In this document: positions 8,872-17,852 of the stretch, piece by piece
Layout of the letters: every line of letters begins with the position of its first letter
Position numbering within the stretch: the stretch's first letter is position 1
The notes under the pieces: generated by a model
The model's input: only the letters and a program-made list of their open reading frames with translations
Databases searched by the model: none
What the model was told of the DNA's origin: nothing
From: a virus
Virus record (IMG/VR): IMGVR_UViG_3300030085_002231
Location: 27,450-91,449 of that record
Length of the DNA: 64,000 nucleotides
Reading direction: 5' to 3' (one strand)
Made by a program: the position numbers and the translations under genes

Positions 8872-9212
8872 GTGAGATAAGAGTTAACACACTAAAGGAT
8901 AAGTCTGGTAGAGAAGCTGCTACCTTAAAGGCGTTTTGCCAACTAGATCAAGGAACTACATTAAATGAAAGTTTAAACGTTAGTGGAATAGTAGACAATG
9001 GAGTTGGGAGATATGAAGCAACTTTGTCTAACGCTTTTACCAATGCAAACTACGCTTTAAATGTTTCTGCTGGTGCTACATCCGGGAATTGCTCTGTAGA
9101 TGATTCTCATTACGAAGCAGGAGTAATGTGTGTGAGACTTTATAGAACAGACACTTCTGCATACATGGAATCAGATCATTGTGTAATGCAAGCAGCAGGA
9201 ACTCTAGCATAA
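8868..9212 (+). CDS. Fibre-tip-like protein, copy 3 of 3
   Basis: A 114-residue third paralogue: KAFCQLDQGTTLNESLNVSG, DNGVGRYEATLSNAFTNANY, and a final GTLA. It is the most diverged copy and has four cysteines. It ends the operon; a promoter for the recombination genes follows at once. Confidence 0.55.
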   Translation: MSEIRVNTLKDKSGREAATLKAFCQLDQGTTLNESLNVSGIVDNGVGRYEATLSNAFTNANYALNVSAGATSGNCSVDDSHYEAGVMCVRLYRTDTSAYMESDHCVMQAAGTLA

Positions 9213-9217
9213 TTTAG

Positions 9218-9246
9218 TTTACTTTTGTAAATAACTGTGGTATAAT
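9218..9246 (+). promoter_or_regulatory. Sigma70-type promoter for uvsY-uvsW
   Basis: TTTACT at 9218-9223, exactly 17 bp, then TATAAT at 9241-9246 in the extended form TGTGGTATAAT. The uvsY ATG is 7 bases after the -10 box, so transcription would begin at the start codon itself. Confidence 0.82.
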
Positions 9247-9252
9247 TATAGT

Positions 9253-9699
9253 ATGATTGATTTGAAAACTATACACGAAATGTGGTCAAAAGACTGTGAA
9301 ATAAACTCAAACGAACTCGACAAGTCTTCGCGTGACCAGCCAATCTTACATGCCAAATACCTAGAACTCTTATCAACTTACAAGTTACAGTTGAAGCGTG
9401 CTGAGTTTGCACAGAAACAATTGTTAAAAGATAAGTGGCTTTGGTACAACGGTAAGATGTCACACGAAGAAATAGTTGAAAAAGGTTGGGACCCGGATCC
9501 TTTCAATGGGCTAAAAGTATTGAAAGGCGAGATGGAATATTATTATGATGCTGACCCTGAAATCCAAAAGTCTGAAGAAAAGATTCAGTACTTTAAGACA
9601 GTTATAGATACATTAACAGAGATTGTAAACAATATTAACTGGCGACATCAGACAATATCAAATATTATAAAATGGAAACAATTCGAGTCCGGAAACTAA
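9253..9699 (+). CDS. uvsY: Recombination mediator UvsY
   Basis: A 148-residue protein of the UvsY family, which loads the recombinase UvsX onto gp32-coated single-stranded DNA. Family text is clear: HEMWSKDCEI at the N-end, LLKDKWLWYNGKMS near residue 58, GWDPDPFNGL, and a C-terminal INWRHQTISNIIKWKQFESG. T4 UvsY is 137 residues. No ribosome site lies upstream because the promoter -10 box abuts the ATG. The 3' end overlaps uvsW by 28 bases. Confidence 0.93.
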   Translation: MIDLKTIHEMWSKDCEINSNELDKSSRDQPILHAKYLELLSTYKLQLKRAEFAQKQLLKDKWLWYNGKMSHEEIVEKGWDPDPFNGLKVLKGEMEYYYDADPEIQKSEEKIQYFKTVIDTLTEIVNNINWRHQTISNIIKWKQFESGN

Positions 9700-11171
9700 A
9701 TCATGCAAACCTGCACATAACGTGCGAAAGTGGCACAGCTCAAGAGCTCAATGAGTTTTTTAGTTTCTATGTGCCCGGATATAAATTCATGCCCGCGTAT
9801 AGAAATCGTATGTGGGATGGAAAGATTCGTTTATTCACTGTAATGTCTGGTGAACTACCGGCCGGTCTATACGAGCATCTTCTACAGTTTGCTGAACAAC
9901 GTGCTTATGAGATAGAAGTAGATGATTCTAAGTATGGTAAACCTGATGACTATAATAAGGTCGATGTAAAAGATCTCTATGAATATATTAAAGGACTAGA
10001 ACTACCGTTTGATATACGTGATTACCAATTTGATGCAGTTTCTACGGGAATCCATAGAAAAAGAGGCATACTCTTATCACCAACAGGATCTGGTAAATCT
10101 CTTATCATATACGCTTTAGTGCGTTATTGGTTAGAAAGGCTTACCACAGGGTATCGCTATCCACACAGCGGTAGGGCTTTAATCATCGTACCTACCACTT
10201 CACTCGTAGAACAAATGTATACGGACTTTATAAAGTATGGTTGTGGTGAGCGAGCCATGCATAGAATATATTCCGGTAAAGATAAGAAGTTTGAATCAGC
10301 AATATGTATTAGCACATGGCAATCAATATACAAACTACCGCGTGACTGGTACTCACAGTTTGGCATGGTAATAGGTGATGAGTGTCATGGTTTTAAATCA
10401 AAATCATTAATGTCAATTATGAACAAGGCCAGTGAAGCTGAATATAGGTTTGGCACGACTGGTACACTCGACGGGGCCCAAACACATGAACTCGTACTCC
10501 AAGGTCTATTCGGTAAGATATACCGCGTTACCACAACGAAAACTTTACAAGATAACAATACTCTCGCCAGCCTTGCCATTAAACGAATCGTACTTAAGTA
10601 CTCAGAAAAGATACGTAAGGAGTTTGGTAAACAACCATATCCGGATGAAATCGACTTCATTGTATCCAATGTCAAAAGAAATAAATTCATACGAAATCTG
10701 GCCTTAGATCTAAAAGGTAATACACTAATACTTTATAACTATGTTGAGAAACATGGTAAGCCACTTTACGATTTGATAGATAATAAAGTAGATGAGAATA
10801 GAAAAGTATTTTTTGTATCAGGCGAAACAGCTACCAATGATAGAGAAGCAATACGTGGTATTGTTGAAAAACAAAAAGACGCCATTATAGTAGCATCACT
10901 TGGTACCTTCTCAACAGGTATAAATATTAGGAACCTTCATAATATTGTTTTTGCTTCACCGAGTAAGTCACAGATAAGAGTGTTGCAAAGTATTGGTAGA
11001 GGTTTACGTAAAACAGAAGATGGAAAAGCTACTACACTATATGATATATCTGATGATATAAGTTGGAAAACGCGTAAAAATTATTCTTTACTGCATTCGT
11101 TTGAAAGATTAAAGATATATCAGAAAGAACAGTTTGAGTATAAAACCATACAACTGGAGTTAAAACCATGA
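9672..11171 (+). CDS. uvsW: DNA/RNA helicase UvsW
   Basis: A 499-residue SF2 helicase. T4 UvsW remodels branched DNA and R-loops and shuts down origin-dependent replication late in infection. Motif I is LLSPTGSGKSLI, motif II GDECHGF (DECH), motif III FGTTGTL, and motif VI QSIGRGLRKT; the N-terminal domain precedes them, with a QFDAV patch before motif I. It starts inside the end of uvsY and its stop overlaps the next ATG. Confidence 0.95.
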   Translation: METIRVRKLNHANLHITCESGTAQELNEFFSFYVPGYKFMPAYRNRMWDGKIRLFTVMSGELPAGLYEHLLQFAEQRAYEIEVDDSKYGKPDDYNKVDVKDLYEYIKGLELPFDIRDYQFDAVSTGIHRKRGILLSPTGSGKSLIIYALVRYWLERLTTGYRYPHSGRALIIVPTTSLVEQMYTDFIKYGCGERAMHRIYSGKDKKFESAICISTWQSIYKLPRDWYSQFGMVIGDECHGFKSKSLMSIMNKASEAEYRFGTTGTLDGAQTHELVLQGLFGKIYRVTTTKTLQDNNTLASLAIKRIVLKYSEKIRKEFGKQPYPDEIDFIVSNVKRNKFIRNLALDLKGNTLILYNYVEKHGKPLYDLIDNKVDENRKVFFVSGETATNDREAIRGIVEKQKDAIIVASLGTFSTGINIRNLHNIVFASPSKSQIRVLQSIGRGLRKTEDGKATTLYDISDDISWKTRKNYSLLHSFERLKIYQKEQFEYKTIQLELKP

Positions 11172-11659
11172 AAGCTATGTATAAACAATTTAAGCTTACT
11201 AGTGGCGAAGAACTTATATGTGAGTTGGTCGAAACTAATGATGCAGACGAAGGTATCACAGACGTTATTATTAGACGCGCTATGAAGATTGTAACTACCG
11301 ATGATTTAGAAGAAAACACACGTTATTACACGTTTAAACCATACGTTACTTTTCAAGATGATACTACAGATTTAATAGCTCTTAACTCTGTACACATAGT
11401 TAGTGAGTCTACACCTTCAGAAGTTGTAATGACACATTATGCAAGTGCGCTTTCTGATGCAGATAAATTTAATAAGATACGTAAAGCCACTAATATTTCG
11501 CTTTCTGAAGTACAATCTAAACTAAAAGATCTTACAGAACAAGAGATGGACGAGTTTCTAGAATCAAAATTAGCAGAAATAAAAGACACTGATTTAGATA
11601 CTTTAGATTCACAAATGTCTAACGTTATAGAATTTAAGCCACGAGGTACGTACCATTGA
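11168..11659 (+). CDS. Conserved hypothetical, possible Sm-like fold
   Basis: A 163-residue protein. Residues 4-85 (FKLTSGEELICELVE, YYTFKPYVTFQD, LIALNSVHIVSES) have the alternating strand pattern and SGEELICEL opening of Sm/Lsm-like small barrels seen in T4-like marine phages. The C-terminal half is helical and acidic. Function unknown; an RNA-binding role is only a guess from the fold impression. It sits in the uvsW operon with ATGA overlap. Confidence 0.6.
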   Translation: MKAMYKQFKLTSGEELICELVETNDADEGITDVIIRRAMKIVTTDDLEENTRYYTFKPYVTFQDDTTDLIALNSVHIVSESTPSEVVMTHYASALSDADKFNKIRKATNISLSEVQSKLKDLTEQEMDEFLESKLAEIKDTDLDTLDSQMSNVIEFKPRGTYH

Positions 11660-12309
11660 GTTTTTTAGTACATCCTCTACCTCCAGAAAATGTATTAGTA
11701 AGAAAAGAATATCTCTATGATCTTGAACGCGGTCACGGAGAATACACGCCTGGCATTTGGATCTCGGTAAAATCAACTCAATACAAAGCGTTATACTTTG
11801 AAACGCTACTTACAGAATATGGTGCACTTTATGATAAACTTCCGCTGTCAGCTTTCGTTTGGAAAACAGATCATGGCGATCTACCTCTTGATGTTCTGCA
11901 GTTGTGGGATTGCTTTGATTACGACCTTACTGTAGTTGAAAAACCTATACTAAGTCGGTGTGAGTTTTTCGGCAAAGACAAGAATATGCACGCAGGTGAG
12001 TATATGTTTACTATCGATAATGCACATCGAGATAGATCTACAATAGACATAAACTTTTCTGAACACGACCCAGAACATAAAAGCTTTAACGTAATACAAT
12101 TGGATAACGGGCAATTTGCAGCTCAACCTAATAATAGAGTAATATGGCGTGATTCGAGTTTAACGCCTGATAAATTAAAACGTCCGGATTTTAAAGTATG
12201 TACACAAAACTATCGTGTAGAAACAGAACCAAAATGGTCTGTTGGCCATACTGATGAATGGCAATATATGACAGAGGACGAGGTATCTACCCTCCGGAAA
12301 GAATCTTAA
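11656..12309 (+). CDS. Conserved hypothetical protein, TTG start
   Basis: A 217-residue protein not recognised beyond being typical of marine T4-like genomes next to uvsW. It has W-rich and D-rich patches (GIWISVKSTQYKALYFETLL, DVLQLWDCFDYDLTVVEK) and ends with a KWSVGHTDEWQYMTEDE segment. The start must be TTG at 11656, which overlaps the upstream stop (TTGA); no in-frame ATG occurs before the middle of the gene. An antisense promoter faces into its 3' end (12313-12340). Confidence 0.6.
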   Translation: MSFLVHPLPPENVLVRKEYLYDLERGHGEYTPGIWISVKSTQYKALYFETLLTEYGALYDKLPLSAFVWKTDHGDLPLDVLQLWDCFDYDLTVVEKPILSRCEFFGKDKNMHAGEYMFTIDNAHRDRSTIDINFSEHDPEHKSFNVIQLDNGQFAAQPNNRVIWRDSSLTPDKLKRPDFKVCTQNYRVETEPKWSVGHTDEWQYMTEDEVSTLRKES

Positions 12310-12312
12310 TTT

Positions 12313-12340
12313 ATTATACCACAACGTACGAAAAAGTACA
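12313..12340 (-). promoter_or_regulatory. Promoter facing backwards, antisense to the uvsW operon
   Basis: Read on the - strand: TGTACT (12340-12335), 16 bp, TATAAT (12318-12313), with the same GTGGTATAAT extended box as the forward promoters. Transcription would start near 12306 and run leftwards, antisense to the gene ending at 12309. No - strand gene lies in its path. Confidence 0.6.
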
Positions 12341-12375
12341 CCATTATTTTTTACATTCAAAACAAAATTAATCTA

Positions 12376-12404
12376 TTTACAAATATAGCTTACTAGTTTA
12401 TAAT
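12376..12404 (+). promoter_or_regulatory. Sigma70-type promoter for gp55 operon
   Basis: TTTACA at 12376-12381, 17 bp, TATAAT at 12399-12404, followed by a short leader containing gaaggaggcgac before the ATG at 12429. Confidence 0.82.
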
Positions 12405-12428
12405 ATACTATATAATGAAGGAGGCGAC

Positions 12429-13022
12429 ATGGCACGCGCACAAAGAAAAAGTATTCACTATGTCAATAATGCTGAATTCTCACAAGCCGTAGTGGAATAT
12501 GTCACAAAAGTTCAAGAAGCTAAGAAACAAGAAACAACTCTTCCAATAGTACCTGATTATATTGCCAGCTGTTTTCTACGAATAGCTGAGGGTTTGTCTC
12601 ACAAATCTAATTTTATTCGCTACACATATCGCGAAGAAATGGTAATGGACGCAGTAGAAAATTGTTTGAAGGCGATTGAGAACTATAACTTAGAAGCGGC
12701 TACCAGAACTGGAAAGCCAAACGCTTTTGCGTACTTTACACAGATTACGTGGTACGCTTTTTTGAGACGTATCGCTAAAGAGAAAAAACAGCAAGATATT
12801 AAATTAAAATATTTGACAAAGTCAGGTATCGAAAACTTTATTGACAACGAGTTAGGTGACGAAACATCGCAGCAAGTTGTTGGCGCTTTCGTTGATACAC
12901 TACGAGATCGCATTGAGAAAGTAAGATTCACAGATAACATTATTAAAGAGGAAGTGATAAAAGAAAAGAAGAGGCGCAAGTCAAAGAGTGCTGATTCTGA
13001 TTTATCAGAGTTTTTAACATGA
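12429..13022 (+). CDS. 55: Late sigma factor gp55
   Basis: A 197-residue relative of T4 gp55, the phage sigma factor that directs host RNA polymerase to TATAAATA late promoters together with the sliding clamp. The patch REEMVMDAVENCLKAIENYN and the following PNAFAYFTQITWYAFLRRIAKEKK are the sigma region-2-like core. The C-end (DSDLSEFLT) is the acidic/hydrophobic clamp-binding tail expected for gp55. Strong Shine-Dalgarno gaaggaggcgac. It precedes gp47-gp46-gp45, as in cyanophages. Confidence 0.93.
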   Translation: MARAQRKSIHYVNNAEFSQAVVEYVTKVQEAKKQETTLPIVPDYIASCFLRIAEGLSHKSNFIRYTYREEMVMDAVENCLKAIENYNLEAATRTGKPNAFAYFTQITWYAFLRRIAKEKKQQDIKLKYLTKSGIENFIDNELGDETSQQVVGAFVDTLRDRIEKVRFTDNIIKEEVIKEKKRRKSKSADSDLSEFLT

Positions 13023-13138
13023 AAAAAATTATTGAGTTCCTTAAAAGTAAAGACGATATTGAAATGTTTATGATTACTTGCGTATTAGGTACTATCTTTG
13101 CATTCTTTATCTATTGTGGTTGGAGTCTAATTAATTGA
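13019..13138 (+). CDS. Small single-pass membrane protein
   Basis: A 39-residue reading frame linked by ATGA overlap to gp55 upstream and by TTGA overlap to gp47 downstream. Residues about 15-36 (MFMITCVLGTIFAFFIYCGW) form one membrane segment after a charged start (MKKIIEFLKSKDD). Function unknown. The tight overlaps on both sides argue that it is translated. Confidence 0.55.
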   Translation: MKKIIEFLKSKDDIEMFMITCVLGTIFAFFIYCGWSLIN

Positions 13139-14196
13139 AGGTAGCAGTATTAAATGACACACATTGCGGTATACGTAACTCTTCCGAGATCTTCCTCGAA
13201 AATGCCAGGGTATTTTACTCAGAGGTCTTCTTTCCTTACTGTAAAGAAAACGGGATCGAGCAAATCATACACTTGGGCGACTATTATGACCACAGGAAGT
13301 TTGTAAACTTTAAAGCGTTAAATCACAACAGGCAGCATTTTCTTAATCCATTACGCGAAAATGGTATGAAGATGGATATTATACCTGGCAATCACGATAC
13401 GTATTATAAGAACACAAACGATCTTAACTCACTCAAAGAATGTCTTGGTCATTTTATGAATGAGATCCATATTATTATGGAACCAAGAGTCATGGAATAC
13501 GGGTCACTAAAGATGGCCATGTTGCCGTGGATCAATCCAGAAAACTATGACGACTCTATGAAGTTCATAGCAGATTGTAAAGCTGACTGGCTTGGGTCAC
13601 ACTTAGAACTCAACGGATTTGAAGTAATGCGTGGTATGACAAGTAAACATGGCATGGATCCCAAACTGTTTTCTCGATTTGAATTAGTTTTATCAGGTCA
13701 TTATCACGTGGCATCTCGTAGAGATAACATCTGGTACCTAGGTTCGCAAATGGAGTTCTTCTGGTCAGACGCACACGATCCAAAGTATTTCCACGTTATC
13801 GATACAGAAACAAGACAGATAGAAAAAGTTAGAAATAATAACACTTTGTTTGAAAAAATAGTGTACAATGACGACAAAATGGATTATAATAACTATAACA
13901 TATCAAACTTAGATGGTAAGCTCGTAAAAGTCGTAGTAGTAAATAAAGCTGATACGTTTACGTTCGATCGTTTTATCGACAGGTTACAGTCACAAGATAT
14001 ATACGAACTGAAGATAGCAGAAAACTTTCAAGAGTTTTCCGGTGAAAGTATTGAGGATGATAAGATTAATTTTGACGACACCCAAGAGATTGTCGACTCG
14101 TATATTGACGCGGTCGATACAGATCTTGATAAAAATAAAATCAAAATCCAAGTAAGAGAACTTATGACTGAAGCACAAACTTTGGAATTTGCATGA
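13135..14196 (+). CDS. 47: Recombination nuclease subunit gp47 (Mre11-like)
   Basis: A 353-residue calcineurin-type phosphoesterase, partner of gp46 in resecting DNA ends for recombination-dependent replication. Metal-binding motifs appear in order: NDTHCG (residues 7-12), LGDYYDHRK, PGNHD, and SGHYH near residue 188. The start is TTG at 13135, since the protein begins directly with MKVAVLNDTH and no other start fits. It overlaps gp46 by 4 bases. Confidence 0.95.
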   Translation: MKVAVLNDTHCGIRNSSEIFLENARVFYSEVFFPYCKENGIEQIIHLGDYYDHRKFVNFKALNHNRQHFLNPLRENGMKMDIIPGNHDTYYKNTNDLNSLKECLGHFMNEIHIIMEPRVMEYGSLKMAMLPWINPENYDDSMKFIADCKADWLGSHLELNGFEVMRGMTSKHGMDPKLFSRFELVLSGHYHVASRRDNIWYLGSQMEFFWSDAHDPKYFHVIDTETRQIEKVRNNNTLFEKIVYNDDKMDYNNYNISNLDGKLVKVVVVNKADTFTFDRFIDRLQSQDIYELKIAENFQEFSGESIEDDKINFDDTQEIVDSYIDAVDTDLDKNKIKIQVRELMTEAQTLEFA

Positions 14197-15932
14197 TAAA
14201 ATTTAAAACTCTTCGGTATAAGAACTTTCTGTCATCTGGAAATAACTTTACTGAAATACAACTTGATAGAAGCAAGTCAACACTCGTTGTCGGCCAGAAT
14301 GGCGCAGGTAAATCAACTATGTTGGATGCTTTATCTTTCGCTTTGTTTGGCAAAGCACATCGTAATATTAATAAGACACAACTTATCAACTCTATTAATA
14401 ATAAGGGTTGCCTAGTAGAAATAGAATTCAGTTTAAGTGGAAACGAGTTTAAAGTATCAAGAGGAATCAAGCCAAACGTATTTGAGATATGGAAGAATGG
14501 CACTATGCTTAACCAGTCATCTCACTCGCGTGAATATCAAAAGATTCTTGAACAGAACATACTAAAACTCAACCATAAATCGTTTCACCAGGTAGTTGTA
14601 TTAGGTAGCTCCTCTTTCATACCTTTCATGCAACTACCTTCACACATTCGTAGGGAAGTTATTGAAGATCTTCTCGATATTAACGTCTTTTCAAAGATGA
14701 ACATTATTTTAAAGGAAAAAAATGTACAGTTAAAAGATAAACTCAGACAGATAGATTACAACATAGATATTGTGAAAACTAAAATTGAATCTCAAAAGAA
14801 GTATATTCGCGATATCGCAGCACTAACTGAAGAGAATCGAAAGGACTATGAATCTAGGATACAAGCATCGCAGAATCTCGTCGATGAATTACAGAATGAG
14901 AATAGTGAGCTTAGCCTCGGACTCGATGAATCTGTATCAGAAGCCGAACAAGGGCTCAAACTGTTACAGGATAGGAAGCAGAGTTTACTCCTCCGAGGTC
15001 AAGATCGGCAATCGACTATCCGCGACCTCGAGAAGCGGATCACCTTTTTCGAAGAGAATGAGTCGTGTCCCGTGTGCGACCAAGCCATTTCAGACGGCCA
15101 TAAACATGCGATTTTATTATCGACACAAGAAGATAGGGATAGGCGGAAGACAGAGATTAAGCAAATCGGAACGGAAGGCTTTGCGGTGGAATCGGAGATT
15201 GAGCAACAGGCTGGCTTACTTTCAACGCTTCGCGATCGGGTACATAAACTCACTGCCAACTCGAAAGAGATTTCGAAACTGCAAGCAACCATATCTGATT
15301 ATAGGTCGCATATAGAAAAAGAAATCGGTACGGATCTTACTCAGGCTCGTACCGACTTACAAAAATTTGAAGATGATAGAAGTAATGAGTTAGAACAAAA
15401 ATTAAAACTTTCTGATGATTTAAATTATAATTCTGTTATTATCGAAATGTTAAAAGACACAGGTATTAAGACTAAGATTATTAAACAGTACCTGCCGGTT
15501 ATGAATAAACTAGTCAACCAATACCTACAAATCTTAGACTTCTTTGTACACTTCCACTTGGATGAATCGTTCCAAGAAGTTATAAGATCTAGGCACAGAG
15601 ACGAATTTACTTATGATTCTTTTAGCGAAGGTGAGAAACAGAGGATTGACCTAGCACTACTCTTCACCTGGCGGCAAGTGGCAAAGATGAAGAACAGCGT
15701 ATCGACTAATTTACTTTTACTCGATGAAACGTTTGACTCATCGCTTGACCACGACGGTGTAGAAAACTTACTGAAGATTTTATATACACTTGGTGAAGAC
15801 ACAAACGTATTTGTGATATCACATAAAGGTGATATACTCGATGGTAAGTTTGATAGTAAGATCGAATTTACTAAAGAAAAAAACTTCAGCCAGATGAAAA
15901 TTGGTGTACAAGCGAATGAACTTGTGGTATAA
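14193..15932 (+). CDS. 46: Recombination nuclease subunit gp46 (Rad50-like)
   Basis: A 579-residue SMC-type ATPase forming the gp46-gp47 end-resection complex. Walker A is VGQNGAGKSTM near residue 33. Long coiled coils run from about 170 to 400, with the zinc hook CPVC near residue 293 (ENESCPVCDQAI). The signature FSEGEKQRIDLALL and Walker B LLLLDETFDSSLD are near the C-end. Base use in 14,840-15,350, the coil around the hook, is less AT-rich than the rest of the gene. Confidence 0.96.
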   Translation: MIKFKTLRYKNFLSSGNNFTEIQLDRSKSTLVVGQNGAGKSTMLDALSFALFGKAHRNINKTQLINSINNKGCLVEIEFSLSGNEFKVSRGIKPNVFEIWKNGTMLNQSSHSREYQKILEQNILKLNHKSFHQVVVLGSSSFIPFMQLPSHIRREVIEDLLDINVFSKMNIILKEKNVQLKDKLRQIDYNIDIVKTKIESQKKYIRDIAALTEENRKDYESRIQASQNLVDELQNENSELSLGLDESVSEAEQGLKLLQDRKQSLLLRGQDRQSTIRDLEKRITFFEENESCPVCDQAISDGHKHAILLSTQEDRDRRKTEIKQIGTEGFAVESEIEQQAGLLSTLRDRVHKLTANSKEISKLQATISDYRSHIEKEIGTDLTQARTDLQKFEDDRSNELEQKLKLSDDLNYNSVIIEMLKDTGIKTKIIKQYLPVMNKLVNQYLQILDFFVHFHLDESFQEVIRSRHRDEFTYDSFSEGEKQRIDLALLFTWRQVAKMKNSVSTNLLLLDETFDSSLDHDGVENLLKILYTLGEDTNVFVISHKGDILDGKFDSKIEFTKEKNFSQMKIGVQANELVV

Positions 15933-15934
15933 TA
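15906..15934 (+). promoter_or_regulatory. Sigma70-type promoter for sliding clamp
   Basis: TGTACA at 15906-15911, 17 bp, TATAAT at 15929-15934 (as GTGGTATAAT), lying inside the last codons of gp46. The leader to the ATG at 15959 carries ttggaggatatata, a strong ribosome site. Confidence 0.8.
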
Positions 15935-15958
15935 TACATATCTTTTGGAGGATATATA

Positions 15959-16636
15959 ATGGAACTAAATGAGAATACTCTCAACGTCTTGAAAAACTTT
16001 TCTGGTATCAATCAGAATATGTTGATTCAACAGGGCAGCACAATTAAAACTATTTCCGAAGCTCGCAATGTATTGGCCACAGCTGTGGTTGAAGAAGAGT
16101 TTCCACAACCTTTTGGCATCTATGATCTCAACGAGTTTATTGGTGTCCTTGGATTGGTAGATACACCTCGGCTTAAGTTTGCCGAAGAGTATGTTACCAT
16201 TGGCGACTCAACTGGTCGCTCAAAAGTCAAGTACTTCTTCTCACCAGAAGAAACATTGACAACCCCACAAAAAGATATTAACATGCCGGAAACGGAAGTT
16301 AAGTTTACACTAACAAACGATACTCTCAATAAAATTAAAAGAGCTGCATCCACTCTTGGACATGATGAAGTATTGATTACTGGCAAAGACGGTGTACTAA
16401 ATCTTTCTGTGGTTGAAAGCCAGAACTCAACGTCAAACGCGTTTACAATTGATATTGACGGTGAGTTTCCAGCTGAAACAAATTTTAACTTTATCTTGAG
16501 TATTTCAAATCTTAAGATTCTTACTGGTGACTATGATGTAGAAATATCGAGTAAGCTAATCTCTTGTTTCAAGCACAAAGATCTAAATGTCAAGTATTGG
16601 ATTGCACTTGAAAAAACCTCTTCGTACGGAGTTTAA
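15959..16636 (+). CDS. 45: Sliding clamp gp45
   Basis: A 225-residue trimeric DNA clamp of the T4 gp45 type, processivity factor for the polymerase and co-activator of late transcription with gp55. Family text: IYDLNEFIGVLGLVDTPRLKF near residue 57, DEVLITGKDGVLNLSV, and the C-terminal LNVKYWIALEKTS. It has its own promoter and strong ribosome site, fitting the need for many copies. Confidence 0.95.
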   Translation: MELNENTLNVLKNFSGINQNMLIQQGSTIKTISEARNVLATAVVEEEFPQPFGIYDLNEFIGVLGLVDTPRLKFAEEYVTIGDSTGRSKVKYFFSPEETLTTPQKDINMPETEVKFTLTNDTLNKIKRAASTLGHDEVLITGKDGVLNLSVVESQNSTSNAFTIDIDGEFPAETNFNFILSISNLKILTGDYDVEISSKLISCFKHKDLNVKYWIALEKTSSYGV

Positions 16637-16637
16637 T

Positions 16638-16862
16638 ATGAATGAAGAAATCGAAAATCAAGAACCAGATAAGATGGATCACTTGATGACATTATCTAAT
16701 CAGGTATCACGTTCGTGTGTTGCCGTGATTGATGCCATGTCACAGCGTGGTGCAGTCAAGGGTGAAGAAATGTCAACCCTTGGTAAACTACGTGATGATG
16801 CTGTACAAATCATCCAACTTGTTGAAACTATCCAACAAGAGAAAGCGATGGAGGAAGACTAA
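16638..16862 (+). CDS. Small hypothetical protein between clamp and clamp loader
   Basis: A 74-residue acidic, helical protein (DHLMTLSNQVSRSCVAVIDAMSQRGAVKGEE). Not recognised. It starts 1 base after the gp45 stop, so is co-expressed with the clamp. The start at 16638 was chosen over the upstream in-frame 16587 because it avoids a long overlap with gp45. Confidence 0.6.
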   Translation: MNEEIENQEPDKMDHLMTLSNQVSRSCVAVIDAMSQRGAVKGEEMSTLGKLRDDAVQIIQLVETIQQEKAMEED

Positions 16863-16866
16863 GATA

Positions 16867-16895
16867 TTTACTTGCTCAGTGTTTTGTGGTATAAT
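16867..16895 (+). promoter_or_regulatory. Sigma70-type promoter for clamp loader operon
   Basis: TTTACT at 16867-16872, 17 bp, TATAAT at 16890-16895 in the form TTGTGGTATAAT. The leader includes atggag 9 bases before the gp44 ATG at 16917. Confidence 0.82.
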
Positions 16896-16916
16896 ATTTG
16901 TTATGGAGTATAGTAA

Positions 16917-17852
16917 ATGTCTAATAATTTCCTTTGGGTCGAAAAGTATCGGCCGCGTACAATATCAGAAACTATCCTACCCGATAGTTTAAAGCAAGTC
17001 TTTCAAAAGATTGTAGAGTCCGGTGAACTTCCTAATATGTTGTTCACTGGCTCTGCTGGTCTTGGTAAGACTACAGTTGCCAAAGCTTTATGTAACGAGC
17101 TTGGCAATGACTTTATTATTATCAATGGTTCCGAAGAAGGTAACATTGATACGCTAAGAACAAAGATCAAACAGTTTGCGTCCACTGTATCGCTACAGGG
17201 TGGATATAAAGTTGTGATCCTTGACGAGGCAGATTATCTTAATCCACAGTCGACTCAACCTGCACTACGTGGATTTATCGAAGAGTTTGCCGATAACTGC
17301 AGGTTCATACTTACATGTAACTTTAAGAATCGTATCATTCAACCTCTACATTCTCGTTGTGGTGTATATGAATTTAATACGTCTAAGAAAGACATGGCTC
17401 AACTTGCTGCTAACTTCATGGAAAGAGTTACGGCAATCTTGGAAGCTGAACAAGTTGAGTATGATAAAAGAACAGTTGCCGATTTAATTATGAAGTTTGC
17501 CCCTGATTGGAGGAGAGTACTCAATGAACTACAAAGATATTCTGTTTTGGGGAGTGTGGCTGGGTCTGTTTCTAGTTCTAGTGGTGGATCCTTTGATGAG
17601 TTATATGCTCACTTAAAAGCTAAAGACTTTAAGAAAATGCGCGGCTGGGTTGTCAATAATATAGATACAGATGCAGCTGCAATCTTTCGCGGTCTGTACG
17701 ATTCTATGTACGACAAAGTCGCACCGCAATCGATACCACAGCTTGTTTTAATTCTTGCTGACTACCAATATAAAAATGCATTCGTGGCTGATCACGAACT
17801 AAACGTAGTCGCATGTCTTACGGAGGTAATGGCTAATGTCCAATTCAATTAA
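16917..17852 (+). CDS. 44: Clamp loader ATPase gp44
   Basis: A 311-residue AAA+ ATPase that with gp62 opens and loads the gp45 clamp. The N-end WVEKYRPRTISETILP is the RFC-family opening. Walker A is TGSAGLGKTTVAKAL near residue 43, Walker B VVILDEADYLNP (DEAD-like), and the arginine finger motif is LHSRCGVYEF. The end overlaps the glutaredoxin gene by 17 bases. Confidence 0.96.
   Translation: MSNNFLWVEKYRPRTISETILPDSLKQVFQKIVESGELPNMLFTGSAGLGKTTVAKALCNELGNDFIIINGSEEGNIDTLRTKIKQFASTVSLQGGYKVVILDEADYLNPQSTQPALRGFIEEFADNCRFILTCNFKNRIIQPLHSRCGVYEFNTSKKDMAQLAANFMERVTAILEAEQVEYDKRTVADLIMKFAPDWRRVLNELQRYSVLGSVAGSVSSSSGGSFDELYAHLKAKDFKKMRGWVVNNIDTDAAAIFRGLYDSMYDKVAPQSIPQLVLILADYQYKNAFVADHELNVVACLTEVMANVQFN

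Noticed and set aside
14848-15315. A 155-codon + strand frame inside gp46
   Set aside because: Arg/Ser-rich shadow of the gp46 coiled coil; the gp46 frame is certain here, including its CPVC hook.
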